From the NCBI GenBank assembly GCA_031254575.1, contig JAIRUE010000024.1, positions 1 through 53,815 on the forward strand: 53,815 nucleotides of DNA, given 5' to 3'. The notes under the pieces were generated by a model. It was not told the origin of the DNA, did not search any database, and was given only the letters and a program-made list of their open reading frames with translations. Position numbers and translations under genes: made by a program. Shown here piece by piece: positions 9,824-18,501 of this stretch. This stretch comes from Oscillospiraceae bacterium (lineage in GTDB: Bacteria; Bacillota; Clostridia; Oscillospirales; UBA929). How positions within the stretch are numbered: the first letter of the stretch is position 1; every line of letters begins with the position of its first letter.

Positions 9824-10542
9824 TTTTTAATGTCTAAGAACAATTTTCTGTTGAACAGGGGCTGAAACGACTCTATTTGATCGGCGATGGACTCACAGCA
9901 CAGCTTGACTTCCGGATTCGCGTTCCCCCCGGCGTTCCTCTCCTTGAAAACGTGCGCCCATTCGGTCATATTGACTTTGAAGATAAAATTACTCGGAATG
10001 GACAGCATGTATAAGCCCCTTTTGACATCCGGATCGTCAGACATATCGTCCCTTATGTAGCCGTTGACCGCTTTTTTATAGAGCAGCCCGTCAACCGATA
10101 TTGTGTCGGGTATTTTGAGCCCCAGATGGGTAAGAGCCAGATCCGTGGGGATAATTTTTGACGCGTACCATTCGGACAGTTCGTAGCTGAAGTCCGCCAG
10201 CCGGGTGCTGCTGCGGATGATTCTGTTGTTAAATCTTGCGGCGTGGGCATCCCAGTCGTCCTGCCCCGCCCTGTGAAGCCCCTCCACAGTAACGGACATA
10301 TCTATGAAACGCAGCATGGTGGTATGGATTTTCCCCCACTTGACCAGCCTTTGCAGCCAGCCGTGATAGACGGACAGGTCTTCGGGCGCGGCTTCACCGG
10401 AAATTTTCCCCCGCTTATCAAGAACACGAAAGCATACGGAACGGACCTCCTCCTCGAATGCCCGCGTCCAGCTGCGTTTGCTCATATACATCGTGATGAC
10501 GGCATCCGCGACGCCCGTTATTTCGTTTAGGTATGTCCGCAT
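9820..10542 (-). CDS. ThyX-like (flavin-dependent thymidylate synthase family) protein, altered signature
   Basis: 240 residues, in the ThyX size range. The C-terminal third (YMLSIPSNFIFKVNMTEWAHVF ... NPEVKLCCESIADQIESF) matches the ThyX pattern of a strand, a Trp-containing helix and the alpha/beta tail that binds flavin and dUMP. Upstream, VTVEGLHRAG is the counterpart of the ThyX IEGISRA strand. The hallmark RHR-X7-S motif is replaced by AAR-X7-S (AARFNNRIIRS, near residue 104), losing the first Arg and the His while keeping the spacing, last Arg and Ser. True ThyX activity is therefore doubtful; it may be a divergent paralogue with another role. Assigned by eye, so the family call is moderate. 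Start ATG at 10542 follows AGGGGG. Confidence 0.55.
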   Translation of the reverse strand: MRTYLNEITGVADAVITMYMSKRSWTRAFEEEVRSVCFRVLDKRGKISGEAAPEDLSVYHGWLQRLVKWGKIHTTMLRFIDMSVTVEGLHRAGQDDWDAHAARFNNRIIRSSTRLADFSYELSEWYASKIIPTDLALTHLGLKIPDTISVDGLLYKKAVNGYIRDDMSDDPDVKRGLYMLSIPSNFIFKVNMTEWAHVFKERNAGGNANPEVKLCCESIADQIESFQPLFNRKLFLDIKN

Positions 10543-10590
10543 AAGGAACCCCCTGATTATTTACTCATTACATTACAAAAACCGGCAATC

Positions 10591-10622
10591 AGGCTCCCGC
10601 CGCGATCGCGCGGCGGGAGCCT
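10591..10622 (-). terminator. Rho-independent terminator of htrA
   Basis: A 13-bp perfect stem (AGGCTCCCGCCGC and its complement) with a six-base loop, followed on the minus strand by a TTTTT tract; it lies 16 bases downstream of the htrA stop. Confidence 0.8.
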
Positions 10623-10637
10623 GGCCTATTCCGCCGT

Positions 10638-11930
10638 TTACCGTCCCCAGGGGAACGAGGGTCTTTGCTGCTGCTGCGGCTGTGACAAATCATCCGTTTT
10701 TTCGGTGTCAAGCACTACGGACAGGCTGATCTCCGTACCGTTGCGCCAGACTGTGACCGGCACCGTTTGCCCCACGCGGCACATGTTCAGCGCGATCAGC
10801 AGCTCCGCGCCCTCCTTGACAGGCTCGCCGTTAAAGACGGTGATGACGTCGCCCGGCTTCAGTCCCGCCTTGGCGGCGGCGCTGCCGGCGGTGACTTTGG
10901 CTATATAGATGCCCTTTGGATAGTCTTTGCCGTCTTGCAGCGACGAAATTTCCTGATATTCAATCCCCAGCAGCGGACGGCCCTTGATCGCGCCGTTTTG
11001 GATCAGCTCGTTCGCGATGCTCACCGCGATATTGACGGGGATGGCGAACCCAATGCCCTCTACGCCGTCCGCCACGGTCTTGGCGCTCACGACGCCGATC
11101 ACCTCGCCGAAGACGTTGAATAGAGGACCGCCGGAGTTGCCGGGGGAGACGGAGGCGTCGGTCTGCAGCATGACGCGGGGGATATTGTCAATTGACACGA
11201 TCCGCTTTTTCGCGCTGATATACCCCGCCGTAAGGGAATTCGCCAGCTCGCCCAGCGGGTTGCCGATGGCGACGACCATATCGCCGACCACCATCCTGTC
11301 GGAGTCGCCGAGCCGGACGGGAGAGAGGCCGGCCGCGTCGATTTTGAGCACCGCGATGTCGGTTATGGGGTCGCTGCCGACGATCTCGGCGGGGTATTCG
11401 GCCCCGTCATAGAGCATGACGGTGACGTCGGACGCGTCCTCGACGACGTGATGATTTGTGAGGATGTACCCGTCGGCGGTGAGGATGAACCCCGAGCCGG
11501 CCGCGGCCTGTGACACAGGCTGCCCGAAGATATTTGTGCCGTTGGACATGGTGGAAACAGCCACAGTGGATTTATCCCCGCGGGCAAAAATCTCCTGGAT
11601 GCTCAGCGCGCCGTCCAGTGAAACGGCGGCCTGCGACACGAGCGGAGGATCCGTCCTTTGCGGGGGCTCGGCGGAGGCGTCCGGGGAGACGGAGAGGAGC
11701 GGCGGTTCCGGTTCCCCGGCGGGCTGCTCCTGTTGGCCGCCGCTTTGGCTGATGTAATAGCCGACCAGCCCGCCCGTCCCGCCGATGACCAGCGTGAACG
11801 CCAAAAAGAGCGAAACGAGCGTGAGCGCCGGGTGCTTTTTCCTCGCCCCGGGCGTTTCCGGCGAGGCCGGGGCGGTGTCCGCGGGGCGTTCCACCTGATA
11901 CGGGAAACGGTCAAAACCGCCGTTATTCAT
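10638..11930 (-). CDS. htrA: HtrA/DegP-type membrane-anchored serine protease with PDZ domain
   Basis: 430 residues. A proline-rich cytoplasmic N-terminus is followed by one transmembrane helix (about 34-58), a low-complexity linker, a trypsin-like S1C domain and a C-terminal PDZ domain (about 315-400, GIYIAKVTAGSAAAKAGLKPGD). The catalytic triad is visible: His161 in TNHHVV, Asp191 in TDIAVLKID and Ser266 in SPGNSGGPL. HtrA proteases degrade misfolded exported proteins at the outer membrane face. The gene may start at this ATG or at a GTG three codons upstream; the AAAGGG site fits the ATG slightly better. A terminator follows. Confidence 0.95.
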   Translation of the reverse strand: MNNGGFDRFPYQVERPADTAPASPETPGARKKHPALTLVSLFLAFTLVIGGTGGLVGYYISQSGGQQEQPAGEPEPPLLSVSPDASAEPPQRTDPPLVSQAAVSLDGALSIQEIFARGDKSTVAVSTMSNGTNIFGQPVSQAAAGSGFILTADGYILTNHHVVEDASDVTVMLYDGAEYPAEIVGSDPITDIAVLKIDAAGLSPVRLGDSDRMVVGDMVVAIGNPLGELANSLTAGYISAKKRIVSIDNIPRVMLQTDASVSPGNSGGPLFNVFGEVIGVVSAKTVADGVEGIGFAIPVNIAVSIANELIQNGAIKGRPLLGIEYQEISSLQDGKDYPKGIYIAKVTAGSAAAKAGLKPGDVITVFNGEPVKEGAELLIALNMCRVGQTVPVTVWRNGTEISLSVVLDTEKTDDLSQPQQQQRPSFPWGR

Positions 11931-12029
11931 ACTGAACACACCCTTTCTGTCTGTTTTATAATGCCATTATATCGGATAATTATGTCGGGGCTATGTCACA
12001 AAAATGAAAGGTTTGTAAACAGTCCGTTC

Positions 12030-14606
12030 TCAGCCGTCTTCCGCCGCAGACCGGCCGTTCGGCAAATACTTGCGGAGTACGGTAATAACCTCGCTTATAT
12101 CCAGCGGTTTTCCCACGTGTCCGTTCATGCCCGCCTCCAGGCATTTTTCGATGTCTTCACGGAAAACATTCGCGGTCATCGCTATGATCGGGACCGTCGC
12201 GGCGCGGGGAACATCCAGCGCCCGGATGCGCCGCGTCGCGTCATAGCCGTCCATGACCGGCATCTGCAGATCCATGAAAATTATATCGTATTTCTCCGGC
12301 GACTCGCCGAACATGCGGACGGCCTCCGCCCCGTCCACGGCGCAGTCCGTCTCCACGAGAGTCGGTTCCAGCAGCGCCATCACGATCTCCCGGTTGATCT
12401 CAATATCTTCCGCCAGGAGAATGCGGCGTCCCGCAAACAGTCCGATTGTCTCCGGAACGATTCTGTCGGGCTGCTGCCAATCCGCTCCGACAGCCTCGTT
12501 TATGGTGTCCATGATGGTCGAGGGGAATAAGGGCTTTGAAAGAAATTTATCAATACCGGCCTCTTTCGCCTTATCCTCGATCGTCCTCCATTCGGCGGCG
12601 GAAATCATGATAATCACGGAATTGCCGGACTCGGACGATTTTTCCCTCAGTGCCTTTGCCACCGCCAAACCATCCATATCCGGCATAAGCCAATCCACAA
12701 AATAGATATTGCAGGGGCCGTTCTGACTGATAAAGTCCAGCGCCTCCTTCCCGCTTGCGGCGGTATGGCAGGACAGGCTCAACTCCTGTGTGATCTCTTT
12801 GAAATAAGCCAGAATGTCCGGGTCGTCGTCCACCACCATGATACGGACATGCTCCAAATCAATCCCTTGGACGGCCAGACCTTTCCCGCCCTCCTCACCG
12901 CGTTTCAGGCGGACCGTAAAGGTGAAAGTCGCGCCTTCGCCGGGCGCCGACTCGACGCCTATGCTGCCGTCCATCATCTCGACGATCTGTTTGGAGATCG
13001 CCAGGCCCAAACCGGTGCCTCCGAATTTGCGCGTCGTGCTGGCTTCGGCTTGCTGGAAGGCGTCAAATATTCTGGCCTGCTGTTCGGCGTTTACGCCGAT
13101 CCCCGTGTCTTTTACGGAAACCTGTATGGAACATATGCCGTCTTCCTCCCCGAGGAAGCTCGCGGCAATGCTGACAGACCCCTGTTCGGGCGTAAATTTT
13201 ACGGCGTTTCCCAGCAGATTGGCAATGACCTGTCCTAGCCGCTGTCCGTCCCCTATCAAAATCTTGGGTATATTCCGGTCGATGCGGACCTTGAGCGTCT
13301 GCCGTTTTTGCTCCGCGCTGAACGCGGCGACATTGACGATCCGCCGCAGTACCCGTTCAAAGTCAAACGCTTCCGCCAACAATTCCAGTTTGTTGGCCTC
13401 TATTTTGGACATATCCAGAACATCGTTTATAACGCCGAGCAGATGCTGCCCCGCCTCCTCGATCTTGGTAAAGCAATAATCCTTCCGTTCAAGCTCACGG
13501 GCGGTTTTACCCAAAGTCGTCATGCCGATAATGGCGGTCATCGGCGTGCGTATCTCGTGGCTCATATTGGATAAAAAGTCACTTTTATGCCTGCTCTCCG
13601 CATTCGCCTTTTCTTTGGCCGCGTTGAGCCGGAACAGCATTCCGGCTATCACTCCCACGAACAGCAGGATAAGCAGGGCAATGATCAGTCCCATGTGTTT
13701 TAAGCTCTGATAGTAAGGGCCTTTGGGCAGAACGAGTCCAATGTACCAATTATTAGAAACACTTTGAAAAAAGCCAACCGAAGGCTCCCCCCGGTAGTTT
13801 ACCATATCGCCCTCGCCCACATTTTCTCCGGCCACCATCTTGTCGGCAAAAATCGAAAAAGGCAAATCGGTCGTAAGGATGGGCTGCCCCACATACTCCT
13901 CTTTATCGGTATGCAGGAGTACGACCAGCTCCTGACTAAACAGCATCCCTATGCCGCCGCTGTTACTGTCGCCGCCGACGTTGCCTCCGGTATCGGCCAT
14001 TTCGGAAATATAGGCCCTTATTCCCTCTATTCCCATGCTCACGCACGCGACGCCCAGCCGGTTTCCCGCGCCGTCGTAAAGACAGCGCGAATAGGAATAA
14101 ATAAATTCGCCGTTAAACGCATCGTGATAGGGTGCGATTTCCGCGGTGACCCCGCGGGCCTCAACGGCGGCCCGGTACCACGGGCGTTCCGTGGGGTCAT
14201 AAGAATCCGGCACATCCGAATCGATCCCGGACAGAAAAACGGGTCCGTCCGTTTCATAGTAAAAATAAAACCCTCTGAATCCCGGGATACGGCTTTCACT
14301 CGCCAGTATGTAGTCGGTAATGCTTTTGATATGTTTTTCTATCTGGGAAACGCCGGCGTTTTCCGCTGCCATCTCCTGCAGCGTTTCCGCAAAAATGTCA
14401 AGCAGCATTTGGGAACCGGTGAGGTCGGATTCAATTTTCTCCTTCGTTATCACAACCGCGTCCTCAGCCATTCGCGCCAGGTGCCCGCGTATGATCCCGC
14501 TCGTAAATATAATGGAAAAAAACCCGATTGTCATAAACGCCCCCGCCATGAGCAGGATCTGCCTGAGCGGCGCGCGGTTTATCTTTATTCCAATGCTGTT
14601 TTTCAT
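12030..14606 (-). CDS. Hybrid sensor histidine kinase with dCache sensor and two receiver domains
   Basis: 858 residues. A transmembrane helix (about 17-40), an extracellular double-Cache-like sensor (about 45-310, with FYFYYETDGPVFLSGID and DPTERPWYRAAVEARG), a second helix (about 312-335), then the HisKA dimerisation domain with phosphoacceptor His350 in SNMSHEIRTPM, and an HATPase domain (N box near LLGNAVKFT, G boxes DTGIGV and GGTGLGLAIS). Two receiver domains follow: MVVDDDPD with the acceptor Asp in YFVDWLMPDMDG, and LLAEDIEINR with MDLQMPVMDGYDA. It lacks an HPt domain. The start at 14606 matches the usual short cytoplasmic lead; upstream codons cover the promoter. Ligand unknown; Cache domains often bind amino or organic acids. 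Confidence 0.93.
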   Translation of the reverse strand: MKNSIGIKINRAPLRQILLMAGAFMTIGFFSIIFTSGIIRGHLARMAEDAVVITKEKIESDLTGSQMLLDIFAETLQEMAAENAGVSQIEKHIKSITDYILASESRIPGFRGFYFYYETDGPVFLSGIDSDVPDSYDPTERPWYRAAVEARGVTAEIAPYHDAFNGEFIYSYSRCLYDGAGNRLGVACVSMGIEGIRAYISEMADTGGNVGGDSNSGGIGMLFSQELVVLLHTDKEEYVGQPILTTDLPFSIFADKMVAGENVGEGDMVNYRGEPSVGFFQSVSNNWYIGLVLPKGPYYQSLKHMGLIIALLILLFVGVIAGMLFRLNAAKEKANAESRHKSDFLSNMSHEIRTPMTAIIGMTTLGKTARELERKDYCFTKIEEAGQHLLGVINDVLDMSKIEANKLELLAEAFDFERVLRRIVNVAAFSAEQKRQTLKVRIDRNIPKILIGDGQRLGQVIANLLGNAVKFTPEQGSVSIAASFLGEEDGICSIQVSVKDTGIGVNAEQQARIFDAFQQAEASTTRKFGGTGLGLAISKQIVEMMDGSIGVESAPGEGATFTFTVRLKRGEEGGKGLAVQGIDLEHVRIMVVDDDPDILAYFKEITQELSLSCHTAASGKEALDFISQNGPCNIYFVDWLMPDMDGLAVAKALREKSSESGNSVIIMISAAEWRTIEDKAKEAGIDKFLSKPLFPSTIMDTINEAVGADWQQPDRIVPETIGLFAGRRILLAEDIEINREIVMALLEPTLVETDCAVDGAEAVRMFGESPEKYDIIFMDLQMPVMDGYDATRRIRALDVPRAATVPIIAMTANVFREDIEKCLEAGMNGHVGKPLDISEVITVLRKYLPNGRSAAEDG

Positions 14607-14690
14607 TGCGCCACTTTCCCTTCCAACAAGCGGATAAGCGGAGACATATATGTTTCTGAGAGGGCTCCCCATGTTCCCGCAACGATACCC

Positions 14691-14720
14691 ACTATAATAC
14701 AGGCATTCGCAGATTGTCAA
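14691..14720 (-). promoter_or_regulatory. Promoter of the hybrid histidine kinase gene
   Basis: TTGACA (14720-14715) and TATAGT (14696-14691), spacer 18 on the minus strand, about 85 bases before the start codon. Confidence 0.5.
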
Positions 14721-14766
14721 GAATGATTTAGCGTCTCCCGGACAGCAGTTCGCATACGCCGCGTGA

Positions 14767-14799
14767 CGCCCCCTCCGGGGCAATCCCGCGGAGGGGGTG
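14767..14799 (-). terminator. Hairpin after rubredoxin gene
   Basis: A 10-bp stem (CGCCCCCTCC against GGAGGGGGTG, one G-T pair) 10 bases past the rubredoxin stop codon. No U-tract follows, so it may only stabilise the transcript end. Confidence 0.4.
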
Positions 14800-14809
14800 T
14801 GAAGAGGCG

Positions 14810-14965
14810 CTATTCCTCAGTGAACGCGTCTTTGCCCGCGCCGCAGACGGGGCAGGTAAAATCGCCGGGGACATCCGCCCACACCGTTCCGGGCGCGATC
14901 CCGCTTTCGGGTTCCCCGGCGGCTTCGTCATAGACGTAGCCGCAGACGCATACGTACTTTTTCAC
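14810..14965 (-). CDS. Rubredoxin
   Basis: 51 residues with the two iron-binding knuckles CVCGY (near residue 5) and CPVCG (near 38), and the conserved core [15 protein letters not shown] and [11 protein letters not shown]. It is a one-electron carrier with a mononuclear Fe(Cys)4 centre. It starts with GTG at 14965, seven bases after AAAGGAG. It lies 25 bases downstream of the flavodiiron fusion gene, which already carries its own rubredoxin domain; this free copy may be a second electron donor to it or to a peroxidase. Confidence 0.93.
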   Translation of the reverse strand: MKKYVCVCGYVYDEAAGEPESGIAPGTVWADVPGDFTCPVCGAGKDAFTEE

Positions 14966-14990
14966 GGTTTCGTTCTCCTTTCTCCCTTTA

Positions 14991-16838
14991 TTACAGGGGC
15001 TCGAAATCCTGAGCGCCGTGTTTGCAGAGGGGGCAGATAAAATCCTCCGGCAGTTCGTCCCCCTCGTGCACATATCCGCATATCTTGCAGATAAATCCTT
15101 TTTTTATGTCCTTCGGCGGCTGCGGTTTGGGCTTGACGTGATCGAAATAATACTGATAGGTGACGCTCCGTTCATCCGACAGCGCAAACGCCTCCGTGAC
15201 ATCGGCGACAAACACGGTATGCGTGCCGTAATCATAGGCTTCCGCCACTTTGCCCGAAATAACCCCGTTGCAATGTTCGGAGATATAGAGGATATTGTTT
15301 GCCGCGCGGCTGCCGGCCCCGCCGTCCGCGAATTTGTCGGCGTCGCGCCCGCTGTGGAAGCCAAACCGCTCAAAAACGCGGAACGGCGCGCTTTCAGTCA
15401 GGACGGAGAGGTTGAATTCCCCGGTTTTAAGGATCATGTCGTGGGTGAGGTTTGCTTTGCTGACGGCAACGGATAACCGCAGCGGCGACGCGGTGATCTG
15501 GGTGGCGGTGTTGATGACGCAGCCGTTGTCCTTCCCTCCGTCCCGGGCGGTCAGGACAAACAGGCCGTAGGAGAGCTTCAACAGCACCGAGGGGTCGGCC
15601 GGGGGCGCGCCCTTACCGGTTTCCGCCGCCGGCGCGGGGCGCGGGAAACCGGCCGCGATCGCCTCCGCCATCGCCTCAAGCTCCGGAAGCTGAGACGCCT
15701 TCAGCCCGGATTGGATACTGACGGTTTGGCTGAGGATATTCATATCCTTACACTTTGCCAGCTTTTCGCGGATCAGCCCGCCGCTGGTTGGGGCCCAGGA
15801 GCCGTTTTCCATGACGGCGACGGTACGGTTTTGGATGTTATGCGCCGCCAGGTCGGAGAGCAGTTCCTCCATCGAGACGAAAATCCCGGCGTTATAGGTG
15901 GTGGAGGCGAAGACAAGGTGGCTCCACCGGAACGCCTCCGCGATGATCTCGGACGGCGCGGTCACCGACACGTCATACATGACCGTCTTGATCCCCTTGC
16001 CCCGCAGCCGGCAGGCGAGGATGTCCGCCGCGTTTTCGGTATTGCCGTATACCGACGCGTAGGCGATCATGACGCCCTTTTCTTCCGGTTTATATTCGCT
16101 CCAAAGCGTGTATTTTGACAGAATATCGGTCAAATTCCCGCGCCAGACAAACCCGTGGAGCGGGCATATCATCGCTATATCCAGCCCCGACGCCTTATCC
16201 AGCAGCGCCCGCACCTGCGTGCCGTATTTGCCCACGATATTGGCGTAATACCGCCGCGCCTCGTCCATATAGTCCCGCGCAAAATCCACCTCGTCGGCAA
16301 ACAGCGCGCCGTTCAGCGCCCCGAAACTGCCGAACGCGTCGGCGGAAAAGAGGATCTTATCGGCGGAGTCATAGGTGACCATGACCTCCGGCCAGTGCAC
16401 CATCGGCGCCATGACAAAATGGAGGGTATGCCTCCCGGTCGAAAGCGTATCGCCCTCCCCCACGATCAACGCGTCCGGCTCCAAATCAAAAAACTGGCGG
16501 ACGAACGCCAGCGTTTTGGCGTTGCAGACGATTTTCACGCCCGGATACCGGAGCGTCAGTTCCTCCAGCGCGGCGGAATGGTCGGGTTCCATATGCTGCA
16601 CGACCAGATAGTCGAGCGGCCTGCCGCCCAGCGCCTCGGAGAGGTTTTCCATAAACCGGCGCCGCACCGCCTTGTCCACGGTGTCGAACAGCACGGTTTT
16701 TTCGTCCGTCAGGAGATACGCGTTATACGAAACGCCGCGCGGGACCGAATAGACCCCCTCAAACATGGCAAGGCGCCGGTCATCCGCCCCCACCCATATG
16801 AGGTCGTCAAGCACTTTTTTGACGCAATGCACAGGCAT
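14991..16838 (-). CDS. Flavodiiron protein fused to flavin reductase and rubredoxin domains
   Basis: 615 residues in four modules. The metallo-beta-lactamase-like diiron domain (1-250) carries the ligand set HMEPDH (His82, Glu84, Asp86, His87). A flavodoxin domain (about 255-400, [24 protein letters not shown]) binds the FMN that feeds the diiron site. A flavin reductase-like split-barrel follows (about 415-565, [19 protein letters not shown]). A C-terminal rubredoxin domain (about 578-615) has the CKICGY and CPLC knuckles. Flavodiiron proteins reduce O2 to water and/or NO to N2O and protect anaerobes; this multi-domain class can bring electrons from NAD(P)H through its own modules. GGAAGGGGGA precedes the ATG. 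Confidence 0.93.
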   Translation of the reverse strand: MPVHCVKKVLDDLIWVGADDRRLAMFEGVYSVPRGVSYNAYLLTDEKTVLFDTVDKAVRRRFMENLSEALGGRPLDYLVVQHMEPDHSAALEELTLRYPGVKIVCNAKTLAFVRQFFDLEPDALIVGEGDTLSTGRHTLHFVMAPMVHWPEVMVTYDSADKILFSADAFGSFGALNGALFADEVDFARDYMDEARRYYANIVGKYGTQVRALLDKASGLDIAMICPLHGFVWRGNLTDILSKYTLWSEYKPEEKGVMIAYASVYGNTENAADILACRLRGKGIKTVMYDVSVTAPSEIIAEAFRWSHLVFASTTYNAGIFVSMEELLSDLAAHNIQNRTVAVMENGSWAPTSGGLIREKLAKCKDMNILSQTVSIQSGLKASQLPELEAMAEAIAAGFPRPAPAAETGKGAPPADPSVLLKLSYGLFVLTARDGGKDNGCVINTATQITASPLRLSVAVSKANLTHDMILKTGEFNLSVLTESAPFRVFERFGFHSGRDADKFADGGAGSRAANNILYISEHCNGVISGKVAEAYDYGTHTVFVADVTEAFALSDERSVTYQYYFDHVKPKPQPPKDIKKGFICKICGYVHEGDELPEDFICPLCKHGAQDFEPL

Positions 16839-16866
16839 TCCCCCTTCCTGATATGTATCCGCTCAC

Positions 16867-16897
16867 GGAGGACCGCCCGTTTCCCGGGCGGTCCTCC
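16867..16897 (-). terminator. Hairpin at the end of the pilus/response-regulator transcript
   Basis: A 13-bp perfect stem (GGAGGACCGCCCG and complement) with loop TTTCC, 15 bases past the response regulator stop. It probably separates the pilus locus from the flavodiiron gene; there is no strong U-tract. Confidence 0.5.
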
Positions 16898-16911
16898 CCA
16901 CGGCGGCGTCC

Positions 16912-17580
16912 TCAGCCAAGCATCTTCTCCAGCATGATCCTGAACTCCCGCTCGCGCTCTCTGACGATGGCCTCCGGCTTGGGGACAAAGCGCAGCGCGT
17001 CCCCTTCGTTGATGATCTTCTCGGCTTCCCCGAGCAAATACTCCCGCATCTTTACCGCCTGTTCCCCCGTGACGCCCTCGCGGCCCGCCTCCTCCGCAAA
17101 GATCCGGTGCATGGCCTCCTCCAGAGCGATGACGTCCTCCGTGCGCTCGCCTATGATGGTATGCAGGTCTCCGCTGAGTTCCTCGATCTCCCGTTTTTGC
17201 GCCTCGATCAGCAGGTGGTGCTCAATGCGCTTGAGCAGCAGCGGCGGGGAAAACGGCTTGTGGATATAGTCCACCGCGCCGAGCGTCAGCCCCTCGAGCT
17301 CGCTCGCGGGGTCTTTGCGGGAGGTGAGGAAGATCACCGGGAAATGCTTCGTCTCCGCCCTGCCCTTGATGTCCCTCATCACGTCATACCCGCTCATGTC
17401 GGGCATCTCAATGTCCAGGAGGATGATGTCGGGAGAGACGATCTCCAGGATCTTCATCAGTTCCGTGCAGGAGGCGATGGTGATCACATCGTAGCGCTCG
17501 CTGCAGGTATTCTTCACCATAGCGAGGTTGGTCGCGCTGTCATCCACGATGATGACAACTTCTTTCCCTTGTTCTTCCAT
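16912..17580 (-). CDS. Receiver-domain response regulator with C-terminal helical region
   Basis: 222 residues. The receiver domain (about 1-125) shows the acidic pair in IIVDDSAT, the phosphoacceptor Asp in IILLDIEMPDMSG, Thr/Ser in VIFLTSRKD and Lys in VDYIHKPF. The remainder is predicted helical, charged and coiled-coil-like (IEAQKREIEELSGDLHTIIGERTEDVIALEEAM, then a basic tail), with no DNA-binding, HD-GYP or GGDEF motif visible. It closes the pilus locus, 16 bases after a pilin-like gene, so a role in pilus control by protein contact is plausible (inference). The start at 17580 fits the GGAGAGG site; an ATG three codons upstream is too close to it. Confidence 0.85.
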   Translation of the reverse strand: MEEQGKEVVIIVDDSATNLAMVKNTCSERYDVITIASCTELMKILEIVSPDIILLDIEMPDMSGYDVMRDIKGRAETKHFPVIFLTSRKDPASELEGLTLGAVDYIHKPFSPPLLLKRIEHHLLIEAQKREIEELSGDLHTIIGERTEDVIALEEAMHRIFAEEAGREGVTGEQAVKMREYLLGEAEKIINEGDALRFVPKPEAIVREREREFRIMLEKMLG

Positions 17581-17595
17581 ATTTTTCATCCTCTC

Positions 17596-18093
17596 CTAAC
17601 TCATTGCCAGCGGCCTGGCCGCGTAGCTCCGGCTCGCCATTACGGTCCCGTTACTATAAAGCGTCAGCGTGACGGTGACAAGGCCGCCGGCCTCACCATG
17701 CGCTATCGCAACTCTCTTGCCCTTATAAAAAGCCGGTTCAAGCACCTTTCCCTCCACGACCCCGTCGTCTCTGTAAAGATAGCCGACAGCCGCCGGATGA
17801 TCGCTTTCATCCACAATCGAGTAGACAGCCGCCGGCGAGCCGCCGAAGGTTATTTTGAAAGGGGCGGCCTCCACCTCCGTCGCGTCCTCAACGTCGCCCA
17901 TAATGACAGCCGACAGGTTATCCAGCAGGGTGTTGATTTCGGAGAGGTCGTTCGCGCGCGCGTATATCATATAAACGGGCATGAATACCGAGCTGACGGC
18001 CACCGTGATGATGGACAGCACCAGCATCGCCATCAGCATTTCCATCAGCGTCAGGCCTTTTCTCCTCAAAAGCCGCATGGGCCGCCTGCGCAT
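17596..18093 (-). CDS. Type IV pilin-like minor pilin (prepilin leader protein)
   Basis: 165 residues. A basic leader ending RRKG is followed by the prepilin helix LTLMEMLMAMLVLSIITVAV, with Glu at position +5 after the glycine, the hallmark of prepilin peptidase substrates. The globular part (about 45-165) is short and has no recognised domain. It resembles PilW/PilJ-like or GspJ-like minor pilins in position and leader. AGGAGG is eight bases before the ATG. It follows two other small pilin-like genes and the giant pilin-type protein in the same run, suggesting they co-assemble at the pilus tip. Confidence 0.85.
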   Translation of the reverse strand: MRRRPMRLLRRKGLTLMEMLMAMLVLSIITVAVSSVFMPVYMIYARANDLSEINTLLDNLSAVIMGDVEDATEVEAAPFKITFGGSPAAVYSIVDESDHPAAVGYLYRDDGVVEGKVLEPAFYKGKRVAIAHGEAGGLVTVTLTLYSNGTVMASRSYAARPLAMS

Positions 18094-18159
18094 GGGCCGG
18101 ACCTCCTTTCGCGCGGTTGACTGCGGACCGCGCGTTTCTCCGCGGGGGGCATACCGCCG

Positions 18160-18501
18160 CTACGGGCCAAACACTCTGAAATTATAGTCAGTCGTCGGCG
18201 CTCTCACCGGCACCGGAAAATCCTCAACGGTAATAACACTGCCGCCGGTACTTTCAAACGTGAAGTCCACATCGGAAGTTGACGCCGCAGTGCCGTCCAG
18301 CGCTTCCAGGCGCATTTCCTCCTGCATCGCCAGCCCATCCCCGTTCGCCTCGCCGGTCACCCTCGCCGCAACCAGCAGCGTCATGGTGACGGTGGCCATC
18401 AGAACGGTAAAGATGAAGATGCTGACAATCCCCTCCGTCAGGGTCTCTCCGCGCCGCGCCGTGAAAAGCGCGCGGGCGCGCTTACGTATCGAGCCGCTCA
18501 T
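18160..18501 (-). CDS. Small pilin-like protein
   Basis: 113 residues. The leader ends ARRG and is followed by ETLTEGIVSIFIFTVLMATV, with Glu at +5 (and an unusual Glu at +1 instead of Phe/Met). The soluble part is only about 65 residues, near the lower limit for a pilin. It overlaps the 3' end of the upstream PilX-like gene by 20 bp, so the two are probably translationally coupled. It resembles GspI/PilV-type minor pilins by size and location; exact role unknown. Confidence 0.75.
   Translation of the reverse strand: MSGSIRKRARALFTARRGETLTEGIVSIFIFTVLMATVTMTLLVAARVTGEANGDGLAMQEEMRLEALDGTAASTSDVDFTFESTGGSVITVEDFPVPVRAPTTDYNFRVFGP

Noticed and set aside
16912..17580. HD-GYP or GGDEF output domain on the response regulator
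   Set aside because: The C-terminal region lacks the HD, HHExxD, GYP or GGDEF motifs; only helices are visible.
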